From contig JALLAZ010000384.1 of assembly GCA_036939755.1 (NCBI GenBank), positions 1 through 16,783 on the forward strand: a stretch of DNA of 16,783 nt. The letters are read 5' to 3'. Numbering within the stretch: position 1 is the stretch's first letter; every line of letters starts with the position of its first letter. Below, piece by piece: positions 1 to 9,639 of this stretch. The notes beneath the pieces are model-generated. The model saw only the letters and a program-made list of their open reading frames with translations. It was not told the origin of the DNA and did not search any database. A program made the position numbers and the translations under genes. The stretch is from Stephanodiscus triporus (Eukaryota > Bacillariophyta > Thalassiosirophyceae > Thalassiosirales > Thalassiosiraceae).

Positions 1-69
1 AGTGAGAGTGGAGCGAGTGCATTCAGTTCCGATGCTGGGGAAGACAACTAGCGTTGTTTAGGTATATAT

Positions 70-513
70 TTAATTTAGCGTTGCGCACCAATGATCCCTC
101 GTAACTTCCGAGAATAGCTCCGGCCGATACCTAACCTCCTGCCACAGGTCGATCGTGCCATTGTCCTTCATCTTCTTCCCCCCCTTCCCGACGACGTCGT
201 TGTACGCCATGCGGAGCAAGTATATGCCCAGCGGTCCCCTGACATCGACCTCACCCTCGTAGTAAAGCACGAATAGCTCGAGATATCGCCTACGTATTGG
301 ATGACGCGGAGTCGATCCGATGAACGCCGAAAAAAATGGATCGTCGACGTCTTCGTCTTCGTCGACGACGAACAACAACGCCGCCGTACTACCGTCCTCC
401 GCCCCCTCGTCATCTTCATCATCAGGGGGGGTCGTGGGAGGAGGAGGTCTCAATAAAAAGCTCGGGATGGATTTCAAGAACGTCGGCGGCCTCGACGCGC
501 AATTGGACGACAT
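70..513 (-). other. Doubtful antisense ORF overlapping the NSF-like first exon
   Basis: An open frame of 147 codons runs antisense to the 5' end of the NSF-like gene and stops at 70-72. Its first half, antisense to exon 1 (320-513), is low-complexity Pro/Asp/Glu and is probably a shadow. Its second half (about 70-310) reads more like an ordinary protein, with mixed hydrophobic and charged residues such as YYEGEVDVRGPLGIYLLRMA and WQEVRYRPELFSEV. That part lies in what should be the NSF-like 5' leader, where no plus-strand frame stays open. It could be the last exon of a convergently overlapping gene, or chance. I recognise no family. Confidence 0.2.
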
Positions 514-2742
514 CGCGGTTGAGTTTTGTTTTCCCCTTCCGTCGTGCCCCCCTTGTCGGGGATGGCGTGTTTTTTCTCGTCAGTCCCTCGTCCTTCCGCT
601 TCTCGCTAACCCAACCCCCACCACCACCCCCACCTCTCCTCGCCCCCGACCGACCGCGCGTATCGTCCCCGCTTTAGCGTCGCGTGTTGGCGTCCCGTGC
701 CAACCCCGCAGCGGCGCGACGACTAGGCGTGTCTCACGTGCGCGGTATACTGCTGTCGGGACCGCCGGGGTGTGGAAAGGTGGGTTTTCGTCTTTTTGCG
801 CCTCTTTCCTCTCCCCCCCCCCCCCCCCTCCATCGGCTTGATTATTACGACGGAATGTGTTGGGGCGTGCAAATCTTCGCTCATCTCTCGGGAAACGACG
901 CATCCTCTCTCCCCCCCCCCCCCCCCTCGCCGTAGACATTGCTTGCGAGGGAATTGTCGAGGTTATTGGGCGCAAGGGAACCGCAGATAGTCAACGGCCC
1001 GGAGATACTCGATAAATTTATCGGTGAGTGTCTTCGCTTCCCCCCCCCCTCCCCCTTTCGATGATGTTAAACTTGTCACAACTGGAATAAAGAATCGCCT
1101 CTCACATTCCGCCCCAGGTGAGGCCGAACGGCGCGTCCGCGAACTTTTCCTGCCGGCGGAGCGTGAATACGAGGAAGTCGGGGACGCATCGGCATTGCAC
1201 CTGATCATCCTTGACGAGATGGACGCTATTGCGAGGAAACGCGGCAGTATGAGCGCAGACACCACCGGAGTTCGAGATAGCGTCGTGAACCAGCTCCTGG
1301 CGAAGATCGACGGCGTGAAGAGCCTGCCGAACGTGCTTGTCGTCGGATTGACGAACCGCCCGGAACTGTTGGATCCCGCGTTGCTTAGGCCGGGTCGGCT
1401 TGAAGTGCAGCTTAGGGTGGAGCTTCCCGATAAACGGGGCAGGAGGGATATTTTGGCCATCCACACGAGAAGTATGAGAGAGAAAAATGCGCTGAGCGAG
1501 GATGCCATCGACCTTTTGGACGATCTGAGTGACCGTGGCATGGGAGCCCGGACGGAACATTTCTCTGGTGCCGAGTTGGCCGGACTAGTGAGGAGCGCAG
1601 CCTCTTTTGCGTTGGCGCGTGCGGTTGAGACGGGTCTTGGAGCTGGGGCAGACGGCATGGTAGCCGCCGCGGACTTGGAACGCGCACTAAAAGAAGTTCG
1701 CCCGGCCTTGGGAACGCAGGACGAAGTTCTGAAGCGTCGATATCCGTTCGGCATTAGCGATTGTTCATCGTCGATGAAACGGATAATTCGCGACCTTACT
1801 CGGTTCACCACCCCCGTCAGATCATCCACGCCGCGTCTTTACTCGTTGCTCCTGGTCGGAGCAGGTGGCGATATTTCTTCTGGTGGAGTGGGTGTAACTG
1901 GTGAGTGTCTGTTGTTGTTGCTTGTGATATAGTTTGCTATCCTAAGATGATGGAATGACCTCACAATGGATGACCTCACAATTGAATGACGAATATGCTT
2001 GCAGCACTCGCTTCCAACGCCGCCGCGGAATCATCGACGAAAGGTTCAGATTTTGTTCGCTTCGTAACATCATTGGACATTTTAACTGAGAGCGGCGGCG
2101 ACGAAGCTCGTGCGGCAGCTCTTGCAGAACGTTTTTCTGAGGCAAGGGAAATGTCCCATTCGTTGTTGGTGTTGGATGACGTGGATCAGATCGTCGCTGG
2201 AAGTGGTCCTGGCGGATATAGCTCCGTCATGCTCTCAACGTTACGAGCTTTGATCCGAACCCCGCCACCCAGGGCAGGGGGGCAATCGAAGTCTTTGCTT
2301 GACGGTAAAACACTGCACATCATCGGCACCACATCTCGGTCCGATGCGGCGTGCACGGTATTAAATGATATTTTTGAAGAGACGATTGGTGAGATTGTTT
2401 GAGACAATTATCTCTTATCATTTGTGTTCGGAACCTCTACCTTACCATTTTTTTTCAGTTGTTCCCTTGCTCTCTGATGTCGAATCAGTGCAAAAACTCC
2501 TCAGCGACTGTCTACCCCACCAAATTGCAGATGCATCTGCGCTAGCTGAAGCATTAATTAATCGCCTGGGTAGAGTTGGATGCAAGACAGCCCTGCGTTT
2601 AGCCGAACGCGCTGTGTTCACATCGGGAATGAGCACGTCTCCAAATGACATGAAATCAGCGCAACTCGCCGCATTGGAGAGTATTTTAGATGACCTTGCC
2701 GGAGATGAGGCAATTGCTGCAAAAGTGTGCGAAGTGCTATGA
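320..2742 (+). CDS. NSF-like vesicle-fusing AAA+ ATPase, N domain absent, six exons
   Basis: Exons by eye: 320-517, 678-779, 936-1023, 1118-1900, 2005-2388, 2459-2742 (612 aa); every intron is GT-AG. NSF is the hexameric ATPase that disassembles SNARE complexes after membrane fusion. D1 is well preserved: Walker A GPPGCGKT at residues 94-101, split by intron 2 after Lys100; [16 protein letters not shown] just after it; Walker [11 protein letters not shown] with Asp162-Glu163; and [16 protein letters not shown] with its arginines at 220 and 223. D2 is recognisable by Walker B LLVLDDVD (448-449) and IIGTTSR, but its P-loop reads GGVGVTALA, without the lysine. NSF is normally about 740 aa with a roughly 200-aa substrate-binding N domain. 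Here only about 50 Ser/Gly/Asn-rich residues precede D1, and an in-frame stop at 302-304 lies just upstream of the chosen ATG. Family assignment is firm; function as a SNARE disassembly enzyme is uncertain. Confidence 0.9.
813..828 (+). repeat. Homopolymer C16 tract in NSF-like intron 2
   Basis: An uninterrupted run of 16 C lies inside the 780-935 intron, mid-intron rather than at the acceptor. The same intron has a second C16 run at its 3' end, and the next intron has C10-T-C5. Confidence 0.9.
911..926 (+). repeat. Homopolymer C16 tract at the 3' end of NSF-like intron 2
   Basis: A second run of 16 C sits 9 bases before the acceptor AG at 934-935, so it takes the place of the polypyrimidine tract. 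Long C runs are prone to length error in sequencing, so the count is approximate. Reading frame is unaffected because the run is intronic. Confidence 0.9.
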
Positions 2743-3180
2743 AGAAAATTATCGGATTAAGATGATGAAATCGTTCAGCTCGTTGTTTCCGTAGCATTCA
2801 ATCGTCCTAACAGCTCAATACTTCAGTATTCCTCGTTCAACTCGTCTCTGTTCCCGTAGTCATCAATCATCGCAACAGCTCAATACTTCAATATTCCAGT
2901 TTTTCTCTGGAATCTTTCCATATTGTGATATTACGAGGGTTTGAAGTTTCAGAACCACTATGGATTCAAGTGACTTTTGTGAGGCTTCGACTTAAAACAA
3001 TTAAGTCCTACTTGATATCGTTTACGATTAGCGACAATCATGCCATCCTCCTCCAACGTATTGAATTCTGAAATCCTCATCGACCCTTTGCAATCGCCTT
3101 ACTGAAAGCGTCAGCTCGCCTGGTTTTCCAGATTCGTCCGTCACAAGTCAACCCAGTGATTGAAATTTTGTTGTTATAGA
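2743..3180. other. Convergent intergenic region
   Basis: This 438-bp gap separates the stop of the plus-strand NSF-like gene from the stop of the minus-strand DUF1769/DUF547 gene. It should hold both 3' UTRs. It is AT-richer than the NSF-like coding region and contains one tandem duplication at 2772-2897. I see no ORF of note and no RNA gene. Confidence 0.6.
2772..2897. repeat. Two-copy tandem repeat, unit about 61-64 bp
   Basis: Copy one (2772-2832) and copy two (2834-2897) both begin CGTTCA-CTCG, share a CCGTAG block and a CAATCRTC block, and end in AACAGCTCAATACTTCA followed by RTATTCC. Differences are a few substitutions and small indels, which points to an old duplication. It lies just past the NSF-like stop codon, probably in its 3' UTR. 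Confidence 0.8.
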
Positions 3181-6100
3181 TCAAATTTCATCGAGATCCC
3201 GTTTTGCAATAGTGCTGCAGCTCGTTGCTTCAATCAAACTGGGATGAAAATGTTGTTGGCATTGATTGAACCTCACCGTTATCATTCCGTTTTCCAATAG
3301 TGTGGCAATAGCTAATTGACTTTGTTCATCAAGATACATCAGACATTGTGATACACAGACAAGTCCATCCCCCATCCCAAAATCAAGGGCATACACTTCG
3401 CACACTTTTGGGAGAAACACAGTCCGCTTCCTTTGGTCTATCTTTATTTGCTCCATAAGGAAGCCAGAAGATGCAGAATCCATCTGCTCGTCCATTGTTT
3501 GCTGCTTGTAAACGGGCACCCGACATGGATAAGACATGTCACCAGTATTCTATCCAGAGAAAATTGACCGAATGAGATTTGTCATGCTTAAAAAAGTAAG
3601 AAACACCGAGTAAGGATGTACAATACAGGAAATAGTGCTCTCACCAGGATGAAATTGATACGAAAATCAGTTGCGGAAAGACCATACATTCTATAAGGCC
3701 TCGACGTCTTGGGAGCGTCAACGAAAGGTGGCTTGATGTGGGATGATCTGCCTGTTTGGCCTCTAATCACACAGCATTCTAATTCCGCCAAAGAAAACAC
3801 GTCGTCGCCAATTTCATAGCAGGAACACCTCTTAAACTGCGTCACAGATCGCTGGGGATAATGGGTATGAGTGAGTTCTAGTTGCATGGCACTGTGCATT
3901 CACTCAACATTTTTGCTCTCACCTTATTAGGAAGACCATCCACTGCCAGTAAGAGTGAATGTTGAAGCAAGCAGTGGTACAAATTAATGAAAATACACAA
4001 GGCCTCTTTGCTTGAGAGATCTATTTCTTGCAACGGCAAAGTGCGGAGCCTACTTGTTTCATCGAGAAAGTCGATAAATTGTGCCTCTGATGCATTCAGT
4101 GTATCAGGAGAGAACGACAATGCCTTTCTAAGGAGATTTTCCACGTACGATGCAACTTTCTCCTGAGTATCCCCCTTTTCAATTATCGGAAAAAGGTCGA
4201 ATGCCATTCGGCGATTATTGAGAACCCGTCGCTGCTTCTTGTGATTAGACTTTTTGCCTGTCGAGACTGCACACCACTTCCCTACTGTTCCAGTTAGTGA
4301 AGTTTCAAGCGACATACGGTAGCTCTCAAACTCAGGGGCCACCTTCCGAGAGTGCCTGGGATTGCTTTCGTACACCGCATGGAACAATGCATTATTCAGA
4401 ATTTTCAGAAAGTGTTCTCTTCCTGTGACGTCATGAAATGTGAGATAGTGACATCTCCATGCAGTATCGATTGCTAATGTATAAAGTCCAGGCAGAGGAC
4501 AACATGTACTATGCTCCTCGCATATACGAGCTGACGTGATTTCCTCGAAAGACACGGCAAGACTGGGCTTCTTTGCAAGTGGCGCATAAAATGCAAGATG
4601 TCGCTCCTTGGCGTAGAGGACACACAACTCCTCACGCCATCGCCCGTCGTAGATGCATCGTGCAATTACAAAACAAATGTCAGAAACTGGATCTATTTGT
4701 TTGAGTGGTTTCACTCCGAGCTCAGCAGCAGAGCTTCCACGAAGAAAAGATAAGTCCTGCGTTGAATTTTTCACTGCAAGCTGAGAAATTGCCCATTGGC
4801 TACTCGGTGTATTTGATATGTCTGAAAGAATCTGTGAAACTTTGCGGCATCTTTCATCTGGGGCTAGAAGCTGCCCAGAAAGGGATGAAGTCGAAAGCTT
4901 CCCGGTGCATTCTATGTTTTTTATTGCCCTATCGATCTCATTCCTTGTATCTTGTTTCCGGAGCTTTCCGCCTGAACCGGTTTCAAAACTTGCTTAGCAA
5001 AACGATGTTCAGCAATCACATACCGTACGATAAATAACAGAAACACACTCACCAGGCTCATGCTTTCGAGGTTCTTTGTAGCCGTAAACTACTGACGATA
5101 CAGGAATCACTCTTCCAGCGGCCCTGCCAGCACTGACAGTCCCCTTTACTGTTCCAATGGTTAGGCTTTTGCTGTGCTTGATAACATGCTTGCCTGTGAT
5201 TACAGTTGATGATTTCACAGTCTTAGCAACGCGCCCTACTGCGGTGTGAACAGTCTTATTCTTTTTCAGCGCTGATTGAGTGCCGACTTGATGATGCAGA
5301 TCGTCTTGCTTGATATCGCGGAGAGAGAAGTCGTCGGTACTCTTCGAACGTTTCATACTGCTGATACCTTTTCCTGTTGGAGTCAAAGTGGTCTCTTGTT
5401 CATTTGCAGCTGATATAATCGAAAGGTCCAGCTCATAAGAACTGGAACGGAGTACAGCCGCAGGGTAATCATTATCTTGACAACCATGATTAGATCTGTC
5501 GATATCAAATTGCGACGGTCCATCATCATCGACATCGCCGCAGTTGTCATCGCCATCCAACTCTTCATCGCTGACAAACTCAACGCTGCTGGAAGTAAAT
5601 GATTCGGCATCACGCAACTCGAAGTCGAAGCTGGAGAAACATAAACGAGCAAAGATGCAGTTATGTTCGCCCGAAAAATCTTTTCAAATCAATCATCGAG
5701 TATACGCACCGTTGTTGCCATTGATCAGATGATGATGATAAAAGTGGTTGCAGTATGGGAGCAAGGTCACGTCCAGTTCGTAATTTAACAAACATTCGAC
5801 TATTAGGGGCAATGACATCAGACATATTTCTTTCCTTAGCTTGGGTCAGAACATTTTTGAATCTGACAGCATAGACAAGTTGCATTCTTCGCTGCGTTCG
5901 ATTCATCATTTCTAGCCAAGCAGGAACATCAACATCATAGTGTTTCTGAACTGCTGGTGGTGTTGAAGAGGTCGCTACTGGATTTTGGACAGGAGAATTG
6001 CCTCCCGTGAATAAATTTCTTGCTAGGGTGGGGGATTGCACTGTCAGCAATGCTGGTGAGTGACACAACTCAGCACATAACAACAGGGGCATCATGCGTT

Positions 6101-8673
6101 TGTCTCTGCTTTTTTCTATAAGATGATCCCCAACATCAAGCTCGTTGTCATGCGTTTGTCCATCCTCTTCATCCCCTAGGGTAGCGTCAGTGTACTGCCT
6201 CATCGCGTCCCCGACATCGTCGCTGACTGTTACTTTACCAGTCTTATAAATGCCTAGCATCCGGCCACCATATTTCGCAGAACTCTCGAAGCAAGCACCG
6301 ATAGTGTAGTGGGACCAACGCTGACTTGCAAGGGAGAATGGGCAACCTAAGACTACAGGGCTCCCATTCGGTTCACCTGTACGGATGCAGAACAAACCAT
6401 TTCGCTTTGGCCTAGCTGCACTCCACCTCAGCCACCATCCTTTGTGAATCGTAAGGTATTTGACATCATTTGACGTTGCATCTACTAATTTCACTCGAAC
6501 AACGTCCCCACTTCGGATCGCCACCGTGGCTCCACACGCCCATTTCCTCGTCTTCGGTTGAATTTTTTCAATTACAAAGAAAGATAATGGCGGAGGAGTA
6601 CTCTGAAGGACAGCATAGCCGCCACCACTTGAAACATAGTTTGCTGTTCCGTCCTTTAGAGATAAGGACGTGCCACTCAGAATATAACAGCTGGTTTGAG
6701 GGTCGTCTACATCAAGTGCTTCATCTACCTCCAGATCTTCAGTACATTTGTTGCCGCCATCGAATTGTTCATCCATCTCCTCTTCGTAGATATGAGATTC
6801 GTTTTCATTGATAGAATCAATCTCGCTTAATTCGTTGGCATCTACGGGTAGTCTTTCACCGCGAACGTCATTTTCCGCGATCCATCTCTGCGCCTCACTC
6901 CCCAGTGTCGCCAAGGTTGCATGTGATACTTCCATTGCAATAATAACTTCACGATCAAGATTCTGTTGCGAATATAGAGTCAGTTTTATGGGCTGTACAC
7001 CCACCATACTTGTAATTGAAACTGTGCTCAATATTGGTACACAAATAAGTATGGTAAATAGAGTGTATTGTGTCTTTGTCTCCAAGCAAAATATTTCAAG
7101 CATAGACAAATGATACTCACAAGGACGTATGCCAGGAAAGTTAAGTATTTTCCAATCGCTCCAGTCGGCGTAGGCTAAACCGGCATGGTTGTGAATGTTA
7201 GAGATCAGACTGGCAGCTATGGCCACACTAAACATTTAGTTCTCTTACCACTCCACAGAGCCATTGTGTAGACATAATCCGTACTCCACTCGATTTCTCC
7301 TGCCTTTTTGCGTTGCTTCATTGTCTCAGGATTTTCGGCTATTTCCTGTCCAAGCAACGGTACTGGCTCGCCTAGTTTAGTAGCATTAAATCTATCCATT
7401 GATGTCGCAACAGGAAATGACAAACACGAGGGACCACTCTCTGCTGAATCCGAGATACGGTACGAGAACCCCTGCAATAAGACGGTAGAGAAAAGATGAG
7501 GTGGGTATTGACAGAAAAAATCGGCCCATTCGCAACTGAAAATCGAATGCGCATGTCGATGAATGCAATATCATCGGACTGTGATTGCCCTACCTGATTC
7601 GTCTTCTTTGTAAACGCCAATGCCGCGTTTGCCAACGCCCGCTGTATCATACCCATTCGTATCGGCTCATCGACTTCCACGCCCATGAACACGTCTCCCG
7701 GAACCAACTTTTTCAACCGCAACTGCCACTGAAATTCAAATCGGCGTTGCTTCCCCCTGAAATAGTTGACTACCGGATCATTCGTACTAAAATTAGACTC
7801 GTCCACGTCTGGAGTACGGAACATGAGGAGCATCTGTCCAGAAAAGAATTCAGTGTCAATATCAACGAGCGCGTTTGGGAAGACCCGTTCTCGTTGGCAA
7901 ATAACGTAAAGATTTTCCAGATGCGGATGTTGCTTCTGAGCATCAAAAATTGGATTCACGGTCCGAATTAGATTGGGAGGTTCCCTTGATTCATGGTATG
8001 AACGCTTCTTACGTAAGCGAGAGTGTTCTGTGCCAGAGCTTGTGGATAGTATCTCCAATCGTTCAGTAAGGTGTTTTCCCAAGGAGGTTCCAGACACATT
8101 ATTTATCAAAGGAGTTGACGCAGACAGACTTTTGTGTCTTCTTTGCTGCTGGTGATTTTGAAGCCGACTCAAAATCATGATGAAAAGACATGTCCCCCAT
8201 GCCACCAGAGATAGTTCCAGCGCATGATACGCTACAGGTGCTCCTTCAGACGTCATGGTCCCAGCAATGAACATGATACAACAAATTATAATTTGTCGCA
8301 GCATGCGCTCCACAAGACACACAATTGAGTTCATTTCAATGTTTTTTTGCGGGAAGCGTTCAAAATTCTCATTCCCCGTGCTCGCCGCTATTTGCTTGTC
8401 ACGATCGCCCCAGCTGTTCAAAGGACTGAAGTAAAATGATCTCGCAGGCTCTACAATGCCACCGGTGCGCGAAGGAACAAATATTTGATTCGCAGCGGTG
8501 GAGCCAGCCGAATCGTCCTCGCCCTCCAATATGACATCGCGACGCCCTCTTTCCCCACGAAGGGCACGGTTGCTGCGTGCCTTCCGTCTGGTTTTGCGAA
8601 ACATTCCATAGAATGCACGTTTGCCTGATCTGGTGGGGGATGGATGCAAATTTTCTGGTTGATCGGACGCCAT
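3181..8673 (-). CDS. Membrane-anchored DUF1769 / PH-like / DUF547 multidomain protein, eight exons
   Basis: Exons in transcript order: 8673-7594, 7471-7249, 7174-7121, 7021-5710, 5630-5053, 4773-3923, 3851-3645, 3549-3181; 1557 aa, phases all consistent. A basic N-terminus (residues 18-46) precedes two hydrophobic segments (about 126-140 and 150-170), so the protein is probably a hairpin or two-pass membrane protein. DUF1769 covers about 278-460: YFRGKQRRFEFQWQLRL, then GDVFMGVEVDEPIRMGM, and across introns 1-3 the YTMALWSAYADWSDWKIL and NFPGIRP blocks. A beta-rich stretch follows (about 600-740), then an acidic/serine linker. A PH-like fold is suggested at about 1112-1215. DUF547 occupies about 1320-1510: FINLYHCLLQHSLLLAVDG, YEIGDDVFSLAELE, DFRINFILNTGDMSYPCRV. 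Both DUFs lack a known activity, though PH plus membrane segments suggests work at a lipid surface. An alternative is that this is two genes split within the linker, but the continuous frame and good splice sites argue for one. Confidence 0.8.
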
Positions 8674-9003
8674 TTTATACCCGATTCACAGTTCCACCGC
8701 AATAGTTTCACTCTCCCTTGAAATAATCACCAAATATCTTGCCTTCGGGTGGTAGCCCGTATGAACACGCCCATCAATTTCTTCCCCCTTCCCTACAACG
8801 CCGATGTAGTTTCCATTCATTTCGGAAGTGGTTTTATTTTTGAGTTAGGAACCTAAAACCTAAATATATATTGTCTAGTGTTTCGTTGCCTCGTGCAGCT
8901 CTACGTACTAAAATACTATCTCAACGTACGATAGGTAAACTTTGGTGTGTATGTAGGCAACACAAAAGCCACAAGAAAAAAGAAAACAACGACCTCGTTC
9001 AGC
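8674..9003. promoter_or_regulatory. Divergent promoter region between the DUF1769/DUF547 and CHCH genes
   Basis: 330 bp separate the two start codons, which point away from each other, so both 5' leaders and promoters must fit here. An AT-rich TATA-like stretch, AAATATATATTG, occurs near 8861-8872, about 135 bp before the CHCH ATG. No in-frame ATG extends either gene into this gap. Assignment of a core promoter is inference from position. Confidence 0.45.
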
Positions 9004-9354
9004 ATGGGTCAAAAGCAGTCGGCTCCAGCCGCTCCATTGCCGCCGAGCGTCGCGAAAGAGACAACAGTGAAGGAACACTCGCACATCGCTGCCGCGATAG
9101 AAAGCCGATCCGTTCCCTCGCTGGACGACGCGGCGTCGCACAACTTCGGACAGCCCTGGGGCGACAGGACCGGCGGCGCGTCGAAGCTCGTCACAGACTG
9201 CCAGGTCCAACAGCGCGCGTCCTTGGCTTGCATAGAGGAGAATTATCAAAATAAGGACCGGGCGTGCGCGGAGTACTTCGAAGCGTACAAGAAATGCAGG
9301 AGGGAGGAGCACGAGCGCAAGCTCGAGGCCAACTCCAAGGGCTCGGCTTGGTGA
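9004..9354 (+). CDS. Twin CX9C (CHCH) protein, COX23/CHCHD7-like, with N-myristoylation consensus
   Basis: The 116-aa protein has two CX9C pairs: Cys66/Cys76 and Cys88/Cys98, each with exactly nine residues between. This is the coiled-coil-helix-coiled-coil-helix fold that is oxidised by MIA40 in the mitochondrial intermembrane space. The block around the motifs (QRASLACIEENYQNKDRAC, then YFEAYKKCRR) resembles COX23/CHCHD7, a cytochrome c oxidase assembly factor. The start MGQKQS fits the MGxxxS N-myristoylation consensus, a feature known for the MICOS subunits MIC19/MIC25, so those are an alternative family. The first ATG in frame is at 9004; codons upstream to 8947 are open but have no ATG. 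Single exon. The C-terminal tail is basic and acidic mixed, ending GSAW. Confidence 0.85.
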   Translation: MGQKQSAPAAPLPPSVAKETTVKEHSHIAAAIESRSVPSLDDAASHNFGQPWGDRTGGASKLVTDCQVQQRASLACIEENYQNKDRACAEYFEAYKKCRREEHERKLEANSKGSAW

Positions 9355-9639
9355 AATCACACTATCACAGTTCGGGCCTGAGGCTTAGCACTTTTACGTA
9401 CTGGATTGCCTTGCTGGCAGAATACTCACATGTGCGCATGCATCATCTTATGGGACCTTAAGCCTAGGCGTGTCTAAATTGACAAATTCCATTACACACG
9501 AAGACCATGATGCGTGCATTTGCCCGAAACCGCGAAGCTCTGCATATGGATATCTTGGGGCGATTTGCAAGTGGGCTAACTCACCTCGCCACCTGAGAGA
9601 ATCTTTGGTGATATTTTAAGTATATCTTAACGAAATGAA
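9355..9639. other. Short convergent intergenic region
   Basis: The gap separates the CHCH stop from the stop of the minus-strand DnaJ gene and would hold both 3' UTRs. I see no ORF, repeat or RNA gene in it. Confidence 0.6.

Noticed and set aside
963..1829. 288-codon minus-strand frame opposite NSF-like exons 3-4
   Set aside because: It is antisense to a strongly conserved AAA+ domain, Ser/Arg/Pro-rich, and recognisable as nothing; it is a shadow of codon bias.
7372..7593. Continuation of the DUF1769 frame through intron 1
   Set aside because: Reading through runs into a stop at 7372 and breaks the DUF1769 domain, while splicing 7594 to 7471 restores the family pattern across the junction.
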